DNA of 64,000 nt. Source: Curvibacter sp. GTDB lineage: Bacteria; Pseudomonadota; Gammaproteobacteria; Burkholderiales; Burkholderiaceae_C. A model generated the notes under the pieces. That model saw nothing but the letters and a program-made list of their open reading frames with translations, was not told where the DNA came from and did not search any database. The first letter of the stretch is position 1; every line of letters begins with the position of its first letter. The DNA lies in the NCBI GenBank assembly GCA_020248905.1, contig JADCGR010000049.1, positions 1 through 64,000 of the forward strand, in the 5' to 3' direction. Below, piece by piece: positions 1 to 12,004 of the stretch. A program made the position numbers and the translations under genes.

Positions 1-123
1 GATTACGCTCCACGCTTCCTTCCCACGCTCGGTCACCCTCACGCAGTTGCGCTTCGCTTTGCTCACTGTGACCAGTTCGCAGCGGGACTTGCACCCGCAA
101 GAGTGCGCCCATGCTGGGCGCAC

Positions 124-151
124 AAAAGAAAAAGGGCCTGATAAATCAGGC
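124..151 (-). terminator. Rho-independent terminator of the tRNA operon
   Basis: Minus strand: hairpin GCCTGAT-AA-ATCAGGC followed by CCCTTTTTCTTTTG, just downstream of tRNA-Asp. Confidence 0.65.
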
Positions 152-163
152 GCTTAGAGGTTT

Positions 164-240
164 TGGCGGAGTGGACGGGACTCGAACCCGCGACCCCCGG
201 CGTGACAGGCCGGTATTCTAACCAACTGAACTACCACTCC
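164..240 (-). tRNA. tRNA-Asp(GTC)
   Basis: Reverse complement GGAGTGGTAGTTCAGTTGGTTAGAATACCGGCCTGTCACGCCGGGGGTCGCGGGTTCGAGTCCCGTCCACTCCGCCA; cloverleaf, anticodon GTC, encoded CCA. Confidence 0.97.
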
Positions 241-296
241 ACGTGGTGCAGCGTTCGTCTGGTCTCTTGCGAAGCCAGACCAAGTGCGGCAAAACT

Positions 297-372
297 TGGC
301 GACCCTACGGGGATTCGAACCCCGGTACTCACCGTGAAAGGGTGATGTCCTAGGCCTCTAGACGATAGGGTC
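297..372 (-). tRNA. tRNA-Glu(TTC)
   Basis: Reverse complement GACCCTATCGTCTAGAGGCCTAGGACATCACCCTTTCACGGTGAGTACCGGGGTTCGAATCCCCGTAGGGTCGCCA; anticodon TTC. Confidence 0.97.
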
Positions 373-405
373 AAAACCTGGACTGTTTCCGACTTGAAAA
401 GAAAC

Positions 406-481
<76 letters not shown>

Positions 482-542
482 GTTCCGCCTGATGCGCTCT
501 TCTCAAGAGCATCAACCTGAGCCTTGAATTATAGACCGAATT

Positions 543-1931
543 TCAGACGCCTTGCAAACGGGCCTGAACTTTTTCGCGCGTCAGAAGCTCCAGCACAGCG
601 TCAAGCGAGGGCGTCTGTGGGGTACCCAGCACCAGCACGCGTACGGGCATGGCGAGCTGCGGCATCTTCAGGCCCGTTGCCACCAGAACCTGCTTGAGGG
701 CGGCGGCAATCGAGGCCTTGTCCCAGGCGCAGACGGCCAATTTGTCGCGTAGCTGGGCCAGCGCCGGCCGGACCGCATCGGTGAGGTGCTGCGCAAGATC
801 TTCGGGCTTGGGACGCACGTCGGCATAAAAGGCCTGGGCCCAGTCGGCGAGCGCCACCGTGGTGTCGCAGCGATCCTTGAACAGGCCGCAGATCTGCGGC
901 AGACGTTCGTCTGCGGCGATGCCCCGTCGGTCGAGTTGCGAGGCCACCAGTGCGGCCAACGCTTCGTTGGTCGTGGCCTTGAGGTGCTGGGCATTGACCC
1001 AGCGGAGCTTGGTCTCGTCGAACTGCGCAGCGCTGCGGCCCAGGTGATCGAGATCGAACCATTGCAGGAACTGCGCGCGGCTGAAGATCTCGTCGTCACC
1101 ATGGCTCCAGCCCAGGCGCGCAAGGTAATTCACCATGGCATCAGGCAGGTAGCCTTCATCGCGATACTGCGTCACGGGCTTGGCTCCATTGCGCTTGCTC
1201 ATCTTCTCGCCCTGCTCGTTGAGCACGGTGGGCAGGTGCGCATAGACCGGCGGCTCCTTGCCCAGGGCGCGAAAGATGTTGATCTGGCGCGGCGTGTTGT
1301 TCACATGGTCGTCACCACGGATCACATGCGTGATGGCCATGTCGATGTCGTCGACCACCACACAGAAGTTGTAGGTGGGCGTGCCATCTGGGCGCGCGAT
1401 CACCAGGTCATCGAGTTCGCCATTGCTGATCTCGATACGGCCCTTGACCTTGTCGTCCCAGGCCACCACGCCTTCGAGCGGGTTGCGAAAGCGCAGCACG
1501 GGTTGCACACCCGCAGGCAGGGGCGGTAGCGTCTTGCCAGGGGCAGGACGCCAGGTTCCGTCGTATCGGGGCTTCTCCTTGCGGGCCATCTGGCGCTCGC
1601 GCAGGGCATCTAGCTCTTCGACGCTCGTGTAGCAGGGGTAAACATGGCCTGCTGTCAGCAACTCTGCCAGTACCGCCTTGTAGCGCTCCATCCGCCGCAT
1701 CTGGTAGTACGGACCCTCGTCATAGTTCAGGCCCAGCCATTCCATGCCCTCAATGATCACATCCACCGCGGCCTGGGTGGAGCGGTCGAGATCGGTGTCC
1801 TCGATGCGAAGGATGAAATCACCCCCCTGCGCGCGGGCAAAGGCCCAGGGATAGAGGGCAGAGCGGATATTGCCGAGGTGGATGAAGCCCGTCGGCGACG
1901 GGGCAAAACGGGTGCGGACGCGCTGGGTCAC
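543..1931 (-). CDS. gltX: glutamate--tRNA ligase
   Basis: [23 protein letters not shown] and KMSKRNGA signatures; GTG start at 1931 ([15 protein letters not shown]) preferred over the longer ORF. Confidence 0.95.
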   Translation of the reverse strand: MTQRVRTRFAPSPTGFIHLGNIRSALYPWAFARAQGGDFILRIEDTDLDRSTQAAVDVIIEGMEWLGLNYDEGPYYQMRRMERYKAVLAELLTAGHVYPCYTSVEELDALRERQMARKEKPRYDGTWRPAPGKTLPPLPAGVQPVLRFRNPLEGVVAWDDKVKGRIEISNGELDDLVIARPDGTPTYNFCVVVDDIDMAITHVIRGDDHVNNTPRQINIFRALGKEPPVYAHLPTVLNEQGEKMSKRNGAKPVTQYRDEGYLPDAMVNYLARLGWSHGDDEIFSRAQFLQWFDLDHLGRSAAQFDETKLRWVNAQHLKATTNEALAALVASQLDRRGIAADERLPQICGLFKDRCDTTVALADWAQAFYADVRPKPEDLAQHLTDAVRPALAQLRDKLAVCAWDKASIAAALKQVLVATGLKMPQLAMPVRVLVLGTPQTPSLDAVLELLTREKVQARLQGV

Positions 1932-1957
1932 GGCAATCTGTTCAGTTAAAAAAAATG

Positions 1958-3172
1958 TCAGGGCAAGGTGCCCAGCCCGCGCGCGAGGTCGTCCCGCACA
2001 TCCTGCGGATGCTCCAGGCCTACGGCCACGCGGATCAGCCCTTGGCCGATGCCGGCCGCCTGGCGCTGCGCCTCGGACAGTTTGCCATGCGAGGTACTGG
2101 CTGGATGCGTGAGCAGGGTCTTGGTGTCGCCCAGGTTGGTACACAGCGACAGAGTCTGGAGCGTGTCGAGCACATGAAAGGCGCGTGCACGCGCCTGCTC
2201 GGGCCCACTGGCCCTGACCTCAAAGGACACGACCGCGCCGCCCAGCCCGTTCATCTGTCTCATGGACAGGGCGTGTTGGGGATGTGAGGTCAGTCCGGGG
2301 TAATGGACACGCGCTACCGCCGGTTGCTGCTCAAGCCAGAGGGCGAGCTCGTGCGCGAGCGCGCTCTGGGCGCGCATGCGCAGGTCCAGCGTCTCCAGCC
2401 CCTTGAGCACCACCCAGGCGTTGAAGGGCGAGAGAATCATGCCGCTGTTCTTCTGCACCGGCAGGAACTTCTCCCGCACCATCTTGTCGCTCGCGCACAG
2501 GGCGCCCGCCATCACGCGGCCCTGGCCGTCGAGGTACTTGGTGCCGGAGTGCATGATGATGTCGGCGCCCAGTTCGATGGGGCGTTGCAGGGCGGGCGTG
2601 GCAAAGCAGTTGTCCAGGGCCAGCAGCGCGCTGGCGTTGTGCGCCAGATCCGCCAGGGCCTGGATGTCGCAGACCTCGGTCAGGGGGTTGGTGGGTGTCT
2701 CGGCAAAGAGCAGCCGCGTATGAGGACGCACGGCCGCCCTCCAGGCTGCCAGATCAGTTTGCGGCACGGCGGTGGACTCGACACCGAAACGCGCGAACTC
2801 CGAGCCGATGAGCTTGATCGTGGAGCCGAACATGGACTGCGAGAAGACCACGTGGTCACCCGCCTTGAGCAGGCTGAAGCACATCAGCATGATGGCTGAC
2901 ATGCCGGAGGACGTGGCCATGCAGGCTTCGGTCCCCTCGAGCGCCGCAAGACGCTGCTCGAAGCTGCTCACCGTGGGATTGCCCGAGCGTCCGTAGGTGT
3001 AGCCGTCTTCCTCCCCTGCAAAGCGGCGCGCCGAAGCCTCGGCACTGGGCTGCACGTAGCCACTCGTGAGGTACAGCGCCTCGGAGTTCTCGCCGTACTG
3101 GCTGCGCTCGACCGCAGCACGTACCGCCAGCGTCTGCAGACGCAGCCCTTCCTTGTCTTGCTTGCCGCTCAT
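1958..3172 (-). CDS. metZ: O-succinylhomoserine sulfhydrylase (PLP-dependent Cys/Met metabolism enzyme)
   Basis: [34 protein letters not shown] and [20 protein letters not shown] motifs. Confidence 0.9.
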   Translation of the reverse strand: MSGKQDKEGLRLQTLAVRAAVERSQYGENSEALYLTSGYVQPSAEASARRFAGEEDGYTYGRSGNPTVSSFEQRLAALEGTEACMATSSGMSAIMLMCFSLLKAGDHVVFSQSMFGSTIKLIGSEFARFGVESTAVPQTDLAAWRAAVRPHTRLLFAETPTNPLTEVCDIQALADLAHNASALLALDNCFATPALQRPIELGADIIMHSGTKYLDGQGRVMAGALCASDKMVREKFLPVQKNSGMILSPFNAWVVLKGLETLDLRMRAQSALAHELALWLEQQPAVARVHYPGLTSHPQHALSMRQMNGLGGAVVSFEVRASGPEQARARAFHVLDTLQTLSLCTNLGDTKTLLTHPASTSHGKLSEAQRQAAGIGQGLIRVAVGLEHPQDVRDDLARGLGTLP

Positions 3173-3176
3173 GGGC

Positions 3177-4682
3177 TCAGTCTCCCTGATGGTTGGGCAG
3201 GGCGAGGCGCGAAGTGTCCGCCTCGTCTTCAACGGTCTTGACGCGGCTCGCGTTCATGCGCGCGATGTCCTCGGCCTGGATGTCGCCAGTGACATAGACA
3301 CCGTCAAAGCACGACGCATCAAAGCCGCTGAGCCTGCCGTTGAGCTGGCCGATGGCCTGCTTCATCGCATCCACGTCCTGGTAGATCAGGGCATCGGCAC
3401 CGATGATCTGGCGCACCTCCTCAACGGTGCGACCGTGCGCCACCAGTTCCTCCACGGTGGGCATGTCGATGCCGTAGACGTTCGGATAGCGCACGGGCGG
3501 CGCCGCGCTGGCCATGTAGACCTTGTTGGCACCCGCTTCGCGGGCCATCTGCACGATCTCGCGGCTGGTGGTACCGCGCACGATGGAGTCATCCACCAGC
3601 AGCACATTGCGCCCCTTGAACTCGCTGCCGATCACATTGAGCTTCTGGCGCACGCTCTTCTTGCGCACGGCCTGACCCGGCATGATGAAGGTACGGCCCA
3701 CGTAACGGTTCTTCACGAAACCTTCACGGTAGGGCAGGCCAAGCAACTGGGCCAGTTGCATGGCGCTGGGTCGGCTGGACTCGGGGATGGGGATGACCAC
3801 ATCAATCTCGCTGGGCGGAACGGTGGAGATCACGCGCTTGGCCAAGGTCTCGCCCAGGTTTAGGCGCGCCTGGTAAACCGAGATGCCGTCCATCACGGAG
3901 TCGGGCCGCGCGAGATACACAAACTCGAAGATACAGGGATTCAGGCGCGGCAAGTCGGCGCACTGCTGCGCACTGACTCGGCCCTCAAGATCAATGAAGA
4001 CCGCCTCCCCGGGAGCAATATCGCGATCGAACACATGGCCGGTCCCGTCCACCACCACCGATTCGCTGGCCAGCATGACGGTGCCCTCGGAGCTGCGCCC
4101 CATACACAGCGGCCGGATGCCAAAAGGATCACGGAACGCCAGCACGCCATGGCCCGCGATCAGAGCGATGACGGCATACGAGCCGCGGATGCGCTTGTGC
4201 ACAGCCCGCACCGCCGTGAACACATCCCCGACGCGCATCGGCTTGCCGCGCGTGGCCTTGTCCAGTTCATCGGCCAGCACATTGAGCAGCACCTCGGAGT
4301 CACTCTCGGTGTTGATGTGCCGGTGGTCCGTGTTGAAGATCTCGGCCTTGAGCGCCTGGGCATTGGTCAGGTTGCCGTTGTGCACAAGCACGATGCCAAA
4401 GGGCGCGTTGACATAGAAGGGCTGGGCCTCTTCCTCGCTGAAGGCGTTGCCGGCGGTGGGATACCGCACCTGGCCGAGGCCGCAGCTGCCGGGCAGAGCC
4501 CGCATATTACGCGTACGGAACACGTCCTTGACCATGCCCTTGGCCTTGTGCATGAAAAACTTGCGGTCCTGCTGGGTCACGATGCCGGCAGCATCCTGGC
4601 CGCGGTGCTGAAGCAGCAGCAGCGAGTCATAGATGAGCTGGTTCACAGGTGCGTTGCTGACAACGCCAACGATTCCACACAT
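3177..4682 (-). CDS. purF: amidophosphoribosyltransferase
   Basis: MCGIVGVVSN Ntn start, VLLVDDSIVRGTTSREIVQMAREAGA PRPP motif. Confidence 0.96.
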   Translation of the reverse strand: MCGIVGVVSNAPVNQLIYDSLLLLQHRGQDAAGIVTQQDRKFFMHKAKGMVKDVFRTRNMRALPGSCGLGQVRYPTAGNAFSEEEAQPFYVNAPFGIVLVHNGNLTNAQALKAEIFNTDHRHINTESDSEVLLNVLADELDKATRGKPMRVGDVFTAVRAVHKRIRGSYAVIALIAGHGVLAFRDPFGIRPLCMGRSSEGTVMLASESVVVDGTGHVFDRDIAPGEAVFIDLEGRVSAQQCADLPRLNPCIFEFVYLARPDSVMDGISVYQARLNLGETLAKRVISTVPPSEIDVVIPIPESSRPSAMQLAQLLGLPYREGFVKNRYVGRTFIMPGQAVRKKSVRQKLNVIGSEFKGRNVLLVDDSIVRGTTSREIVQMAREAGANKVYMASAAPPVRYPNVYGIDMPTVEELVAHGRTVEEVRQIIGADALIYQDVDAMKQAIGQLNGRLSGFDASCFDGVYVTGDIQAEDIARMNASRVKTVEDEADTSRLALPNHQGD

Positions 4683-4731
4683 AAAGACCTTCTCTTAGGC
4701 AGGCACGTGCAGCGCACATGCCTTCGGCCCC

Positions 4732-5217
4732 TCAGGGCAGATACTTTCCTACACTCTGCGGCAGCACCGGTTTGAGCAGATCAAGCGCCCGCATCGAGAT
4801 GCCCACCCCCGTGGACTCACGCCACCAGCCCTGGTTCTTCAGCGGCGTCATGAGCACCAGCACCGTGAGCGCGAGCAGGAGGATGACGCCGCGCAACAGG
4901 CCGAACACACCGCCCAGGCCGCGATCCACCGGCCGCAGACCGGCCTGTTCGATCAGCTTGGGCAGCCCCCACACCACCACACCGCCCACAAAGACCGACA
5001 CCACAAAGACCAGCGCAAAACCTGCGATCTGCATGAGCGACTCCGAGCCAGCGTCGATGGGCAGATGCCGCCCGACGTCGCCGCCCAGCCACTGCGCCAG
5101 AACGAAGGCGAGCAGCCAGTTGAGCACGGACAGGACTTCATAGACGAAGCCGCGCCACACACCCAACGCCACGGAGGCCAGCAGACCCGCCGCGAAGATC
5201 CAGTCCAGGGCACTCAT
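4732..5217 (-). CDS. cvpA: CvpA family membrane protein
   Basis: Hydrophobic 161 aa; LDWIFAAGLLASVALGVWRGFVYEVLSVLNWLLAFVLAQ; adjacent to purF. Confidence 0.88.
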   Translation of the reverse strand: MSALDWIFAAGLLASVALGVWRGFVYEVLSVLNWLLAFVLAQWLGGDVGRHLPIDAGSESLMQIAGFALVFVVSVFVGGVVVWGLPKLIEQAGLRPVDRGLGGVFGLLRGVILLLALTVLVLMTPLKNQGWWRESTGVGISMRALDLLKPVLPQSVGKYLP

Positions 5218-5225
5218 GGGGGCGT

Positions 5226-5900
5226 TCAGAGGCTCAGCACGGTGCCGGGCAGGTCAAGCTTCTTGAGTTTCTCGGCGGCACGCTCAGCCTCGGCCTTGCT
5301 GGCAAACGGACCCGCGCGCACGCGGATGCGCTTACCGTCCTTGGTTTCAACCGTCTGCGTGTAGTTTTTGAGACCGGCGCGCTCAAGGCGGGTGCGTACA
5401 TCGCGCGCGCGTGCCTCCTCGGCAAAGGAGCCAACCTGCACCACATAACGGGCCTCAACGCCCGCCCTGCCATCCGGCTTTGCTTCAGGCTTGGGCGCTT
5501 GCGCCTTGGACTCGGCTCGGGCCTCAGGCTTGGCAGCTGGCTTGGGCTCGGCGCGCACAGGCGCCTGCTCCGCTGGCACCGCCTGTGTGACCACGCCCGA
5601 AGCGGCCGCAGGGGAGGAGACCGTACCCTCGGGCACAGGATTCGCGGTCGCAGCGGGGGCCGCAGGCGCGGCCAGCGGCAGCACCTTGTTTTTGTCCGGG
5701 ATCTCTATCGGCAGGTCGACGGCGACCGGACGGGGCTGCTTGTCCACCAGCAGGGGAAACCCGATGACCCCGATCAGCACCAAGATGGCCGAGCCAATGA
5801 GTCGGTTCTTGGCCCGGCGACGCAGGACTTCAACGCTTTCGGCTTGCGCCGGGGGCGCTGGCTGCTCGTCACCACCCTTGCGAATCTTGAAGAAGGCCAT
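5226..5900 (-). CDS. SPOR domain-containing protein
   Basis: N-terminal TM, Ala/Pro/Lys-rich linker, C-terminal SPOR repeat (YVVQVGSFAEEARARDVRTRLERAGLKNY...RVRAGPFASKAEAE). Confidence 0.9.
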   Translation of the reverse strand: MAFFKIRKGGDEQPAPPAQAESVEVLRRRAKNRLIGSAILVLIGVIGFPLLVDKQPRPVAVDLPIEIPDKNKVLPLAAPAAPAATANPVPEGTVSSPAAASGVVTQAVPAEQAPVRAEPKPAAKPEARAESKAQAPKPEAKPDGRAGVEARYVVQVGSFAEEARARDVRTRLERAGLKNYTQTVETKDGKRIRVRAGPFASKAEAERAAEKLKKLDLPGTVLSL

Positions 5901-5904
5901 GTGC

Positions 5905-7212
5905 TTAAGGTTTGAGGTGCTGTGCATGAAGGCGCGGGACGCCTTCCTTCAGAACGCCTCCGACCGTGTAGAACGAACCGAAGACCACGATTCTATCAGC
6001 GGGGTCTGCCGCAGCGAGGGCCGCGCGCAGGGCCGCCAGGGGATCGGCATGGGTGCTGGCGTGCGTGGCCACGCGCGGGTTCAGGGCCTCGCAACGGTCA
6101 CGAAGCTCGGCTGCGCTGGCGGCCCGCGGCGTGGGCAGATCGGTGAAGTACCAGCGATCCACCAGCGGCGTGATGCGCGCCAGCATCGGCGGTAGGTCCT
6201 TGTCGACCATGACGCCGAACACGGCATGCGTGGTCGGGTAGTAGCCCATCGCGTCCAGATTGGCCGTGAGCGCCGCCACAGAGTGCGGGTTGTGCGCCAC
6301 ATCCAGCACCAGTGTGGGCTGGCCCGGGATGATCTGGAAGCGCCCGGGCAACTCCACACAGGCCAGACCGTTGCGCACCGCCTGGGCGCTCACTGGCAGG
6401 CACTCGCGCAGCGCTGTGAGCGCAGCCAGCACGCCGGCGGCGTTGACCAACTGGTTGGCACCGCGCAACGCGGGATAGGCCATGCCGCCGTAGCGCCGGC
6501 CCCGACCGGCCCAGCCCCACTGCTGCTTGTCGCCATTGACGTTGAAGTCGCGTCCCGACCGCCAGAGATCGGCATGGATGGCCGCAGCGTGGTCAATCAC
6601 GCTCTGGGGCGGAATCGGGTCGCTGATGACGACCGGGCGGCCAGCGCGCATGACGCCCGCCTTCTCGCGACCGATGCTCTCACGGTCCGGGCCCAGCAGC
6701 TCCATGTGATCCAGATCGATGCTGGTGATGATGGCGCAGTCGGCATCGATAATATTGACCGCATCCAGCCTTCCGCCCAGACCAACTTCGAGCACGGCAA
6801 CATCCACGCCCGAACCTGCGATGCAATCCAGAATGGCGAGGGTGGTGAACTCGAAATAGCTCAGGGAAATCTCGTGACTCGCGCGGCGTGCCTGCTCAAC
6901 GCGCTCAAATGACGGCAAGAGTTGGTCAGCCTGCACCGGCTCACCCTGCAGGCGCAGACGCTCCTCGAAGCACACCAGGTGCGGCGAGGTGTATACACCG
7001 GTGCGGTACCCCGCCTGCCTCAGGATGGATTCGAGCATGGCGCAGGTGGAGCCCTTGCCATTGGTTCCGGCCACCGTGATCACCGGGCAGCCCAGCTGCA
7101 AGCCCATGCGTTGCGCCACAGCTTTGACTCGCTCCAGGCCGAGCTCGATGGTCTTCGGATGCAGGCGCTCGCAATAGGCGAGCCAGTCGGATAGCGTGGT
7201 CAAACTCGGCAT
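5905..7212 (-). CDS. folC: bifunctional folylpolyglutamate synthase/dihydrofolate synthase
   Basis: VAGTNGKGSTCAMLESIL P-loop, VYTSPHLVCFEERL, GLGGRLDAVN. Confidence 0.93.
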   Translation of the reverse strand: MPSLTTLSDWLAYCERLHPKTIELGLERVKAVAQRMGLQLGCPVITVAGTNGKGSTCAMLESILRQAGYRTGVYTSPHLVCFEERLRLQGEPVQADQLLPSFERVEQARRASHEISLSYFEFTTLAILDCIAGSGVDVAVLEVGLGGRLDAVNIIDADCAIITSIDLDHMELLGPDRESIGREKAGVMRAGRPVVISDPIPPQSVIDHAAAIHADLWRSGRDFNVNGDKQQWGWAGRGRRYGGMAYPALRGANQLVNAAGVLAALTALRECLPVSAQAVRNGLACVELPGRFQIIPGQPTLVLDVAHNPHSVAALTANLDAMGYYPTTHAVFGVMVDKDLPPMLARITPLVDRWYFTDLPTPRAASAAELRDRCEALNPRVATHASTHADPLAALRAALAAADPADRIVVFGSFYTVGGVLKEGVPRLHAQHLKP

Positions 7213-7221
7213 AGCGCAGAA

Positions 7222-7587
7222 TTGTCACCCATGAATCAAGGCATCACTCTCTACGGCATTACCAACTGCGACACCGTCCGGCGAGCACGCGCCTGGCTTA
7301 CGGAGCAGCAAGTGGCGGTGCATTTCCACGATTTCAACAAGCGGGGTGTACCCGAGGAGCGGCTGGACCACTGGCTGACCACGGTTGGCTGGGAAAAGCT
7401 TGTGAATCGGCAGGGAAGCACCTGGCGCAAGCTGCAGCCACAGGCACAGGCCGTCGTTCGGGAGAGCTTTAGCGCGCGCTCACTGATGCTGAGCCAGCCC
7501 AGCGTGATCAAACGCCCGGTGGTCGAGTGGGATGCGCAGCATGTGACCGTGGGGTTCGACGCGGCAGACTGGGCAACCCGTATCTGA
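7222..7587 (+). CDS. ArsC/Spx/YffB family reductase-like protein
   Basis: ITLYGITNCDTVRRARAWLTEQQVAVHFHDFNKRGVP. Confidence 0.88.
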   Translation: MSPMNQGITLYGITNCDTVRRARAWLTEQQVAVHFHDFNKRGVPEERLDHWLTTVGWEKLVNRQGSTWRKLQPQAQAVVRESFSARSLMLSQPSVIKRPVVEWDAQHVTVGFDAADWATRI

Positions 7588-7653
7588 ACCGGGGCCATCG
7601 GTGGGCCCTGCCCTAAAATGTCAGGCTTTCCCTTGCAAACAGTGCAACCCACC

Positions 7654-9313
<1,660 letters not shown>

Positions 9314-9318
9314 GCATC

Positions 9319-9534
9319 ATGCACACCGAGGTGTACCGCGAGAAAACGATCGTGGTGACTGCGGTAGCGCGTGACGATGGGACCTTCGGGCGGGAGTACG
9401 CGCATGACGGTGTGGACCCACACAAGTCGGGCCGGGACACCCTGCGCTGCGAGCACATCGCACTGACCGAGGGCTTGAACGCGGCCAAGGCGCAGATCGA
9501 CGACGACGCCTTCCAAGAGTTTCGCACCTCCTGA
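9319..9534 (+). CDS. hypothetical small protein
   Basis: ORF immediately downstream of argG, followed by a terminator; no family recognised. Confidence 0.5.
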   Translation: MHTEVYREKTIVVTAVARDDGTFGREYAHDGVDPHKSGRDTLRCEHIALTEGLNAAKAQIDDDAFQEFRTS

Positions 9535-9537
9535 CCG

Positions 9538-9561
9538 AGCCACCTTCAGGTGGCTTTTTTT
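9538..9561 (+). terminator. Rho-independent terminator
   Basis: AGCCACC-TTCA-GGTGGCT followed by TTTTTT. Confidence 0.85.
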
Positions 9562-9568
9562 CTGGGAG

Positions 9569-10537
9569 CTACTCCTTGGGCTCTGCGGCCGACGCGCCTG
9601 CTTGCTGAACCTCGGGGGCGGCTGCTGCTGTTTGCAGATGGGGATAACCGTGCGCCTGCAGAAACTCCAGCACCCTGGGACGCCAAAGCTCGGGCGCCAT
9701 CGTGAAAAAGCCGTGGCCACTGTTACCGACCGGTGGATAAAGCATGTAGTCACCAATGCCCCCTGACTGACGGTAGGCGTCGAACCATTGCCTGGGCAGC
9801 CGGGGGCCGAAGTACATGTCGTTTTCCGTGTAGATCCAGAGCGTCGGGATTCGTGCCGTCTTGCCATAGTCCGCGAACATCTGGTTCAGGGCCCAGGGTG
9901 AGCAGGGATTCTGTGGACTCGTTTCGGGATTGCCGCCACCACCTCCCGCGAAGTTGATCGTGGCCTGCACCCCCGGCGGGTTCTGTGCAGCCACGCTGAT
10001 GGCCGTGGCACCGCCAAAGGACTGGCCAACGATGACGGCGCGGTCTTTGAGGGTGTCGGAACGCAGCCGCAAGACCTCCAGGGCCCTGAGCGTCTGCTGT
10101 GCTGCGGCGGCATAGGCTGGCGGATAGTCCTTGCGACTGCAGTCCCCCGTCTCCTCTACATCGTCTCCGCCCGTCACACCGTAACCGATGCGGGTCGGGA
10201 CCGCCACAAGGAATCCCAACTGCGCAAACCATCTTGCGTTGACGCTGTAGACCGCACGACCCATGGACGCACGCCCCCGCGCATTCGGCGCCCGGCCATG
10301 CCCGATCAGGAGGATGGGACGAGGCTTGGGAGTACTCTCTTCAACGAAGACGGTCACTACCATGTCGCGCGCCACCTCCTTGCCGAAGCGGTCCTTCACG
10401 GCAACGGGAATCTGGATCATCTCCTGCACTAGCTGCGCATGGCCCAGTTGTGAGGTGGCAAGCCAAATCAGCACCGCCAGGACACATCCTCTGCAGGTTC
10501 CTCGCATTGCTGTTCCCATCAAGCACCAACGAACCAT
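9569..10537 (-). CDS. secreted alpha/beta hydrolase (dienelactone hydrolase-like)
   Basis: Signal peptide; ILLIGHGRAPNARG; GQSFGGATA nucleophile elbow. Confidence 0.82.
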   Translation of the reverse strand: MVRWCLMGTAMRGTCRGCVLAVLIWLATSQLGHAQLVQEMIQIPVAVKDRFGKEVARDMVVTVFVEESTPKPRPILLIGHGRAPNARGRASMGRAVYSVNARWFAQLGFLVAVPTRIGYGVTGGDDVEETGDCSRKDYPPAYAAAAQQTLRALEVLRLRSDTLKDRAVIVGQSFGGATAISVAAQNPPGVQATINFAGGGGGNPETSPQNPCSPWALNQMFADYGKTARIPTLWIYTENDMYFGPRLPRQWFDAYRQSGGIGDYMLYPPVGNSGHGFFTMAPELWRPRVLEFLQAHGYPHLQTAAAAPEVQQAGASAAEPKE

Positions 10538-10601
10538 TTCGGTTTGTTGTATCGAGGGCGAACGTACTGTCCCGGACTGGCCCGTCGCGCCATGGCAAAG
10601 G

Positions 10602-10631
10602 AAAAGACAAAGCCCGCTCGAAAGCGGGCCT
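10602..10631 (-). terminator. Rho-independent terminator of the desaturase gene
   Basis: Minus strand AGGCCCGCTTTCGAGCGGGCTTTGTCTTTT. Confidence 0.75.
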
Positions 10632-10654
10632 CATCAAGAAAAGGGCAAGGAGAA

Positions 10655-11869
10655 TTACGCACGAACTGCCCGCAGCTTCATGGAGAACTCCTGTAGCGCC
10701 GCAATACCGCTATCCTCGGCGCGCTTGCACCAGGCCTGCAGGTTGGCAAGCAGCTGCTCGCGGCTCAGCGAGGTGTTGAGCCAGAGCTGGCGCAACTCTT
10801 CGCGCATGGTGACCATCTTGTCCAGCACCGGCGATGCGGCGCGGGCCTGGGCCAGCTTGGGCGCGGCATCGGCCGGCACTTTGTCCGCATCACGATGTAG
10901 CCAGCGAGCCGCAGCCTTGACCACCGCCATGTCAGCCGTGCGAGCCTTCAGCGCCGTCAATTCCTGCTTGCACGCGAGCTGCATGCCGGCCGCATAGCCG
11001 GCCATGATCTCGTACCGGTTGGCGATCAGCGCCTCCAGCGTCTTGTCGTCGGCCACGGGCTTGATATCACCCAGTGCCAGCTTGGGCGGCGTCTTCTTGA
11101 CCTTGGCCAAGCCCAGCGCGCTCAGAATGCTGATGTAAGCCCAGCCGATATCGAACTCGTAGGGCTTCACCGACAGCTTGGCGGAGGTCGGGTAGGTGTG
11201 GTGGTTGTTATGGAGTTCCTCGCCACCGATGATGATGCCCCAGGGCGAGATGTTGGTGCTCGAATCGGGCGCTTCGAAGTTGCGGTAGCCCCAGTAGTGG
11301 CCGAAACCGTTGATGATGCCGGCGGCCGTCACGGGGATCCAGGCCATCTGCACGGCCCAGACCGCTGCACCGGCGGCGCCGAAGAGGGCGAGGTCGATGA
11401 TGAGCATCACGCCCACGCCCTGCCAAGAGTAACGGCTGTAGAGATTGCGCTCGATCCAGTCGTCCGGGGTGCCGTGGCCATAGCGGGTCATCGTTTCCTG
11501 GTTCTTGGATTCAGCGCGGTAGAGCTCTGCGCCTTCCCAGAAAACCTTACGAATGCCGTAGACCTGCGGGCTGTGCGGATCCTCGGCCTGCTCGCATTTG
11601 GCGTGGTGCTTGCGGTGGATGGCGGCCCATTCCTTGGTCACCATGCCGGTCGTGAGCCAGAGCCAGAGGCGGAAGAGATGCGAGGGGATGGCGTGCAGGT
11701 CCAGCGCTCGGTGCGCCTGGTGCCGGTGCAGGAAGATCGTGACGCTGGCGATCGTGACATGGGTCAGCGCCAGGGTCACCAGGACGAGCTGCCACCAGCT
11801 CAGGTCCAGCAAGCCATAGGCCAGCCAATCGATCGCTGCGGTCAGTACAGCCCATTCAGGAAGAAACAT
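10655..11869 (-). CDS. acyl-CoA/fatty acid desaturase (delta-9 type)
   Basis: Histidine boxes HRHQAHRALD, HRKHHAK, ELHNNHHTYP. Confidence 0.92.
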   Translation of the reverse strand: MFLPEWAVLTAAIDWLAYGLLDLSWWQLVLVTLALTHVTIASVTIFLHRHQAHRALDLHAIPSHLFRLWLWLTTGMVTKEWAAIHRKHHAKCEQAEDPHSPQVYGIRKVFWEGAELYRAESKNQETMTRYGHGTPDDWIERNLYSRYSWQGVGVMLIIDLALFGAAGAAVWAVQMAWIPVTAAGIINGFGHYWGYRNFEAPDSSTNISPWGIIIGGEELHNNHHTYPTSAKLSVKPYEFDIGWAYISILSALGLAKVKKTPPKLALGDIKPVADDKTLEALIANRYEIMAGYAAGMQLACKQELTALKARTADMAVVKAAARWLHRDADKVPADAAPKLAQARAASPVLDKMVTMREELRQLWLNTSLSREQLLANLQAWCKRAEDSGIAALQEFSMKLRAVRA

Positions 11870-12004
11870 GAAAAACTTTCGGTGTGGTCAAAAGAAGGAG
11901 GCGCAAGTATTGTCGCGCTCGTCTTCCAATTTTAGAGGCAGACCCCGGTCCAGACCAGCATTTCCGGGTAATCAGGGCAAGAAAACGTAATTTAGGTCAA
12001 ATGC

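Noticed and set aside
5460-5700. Lys/Ala/Pro low-complexity stretch in the SPOR protein
   Set aside because: Normal periplasmic linker for SPOR proteins; not a repeat element.
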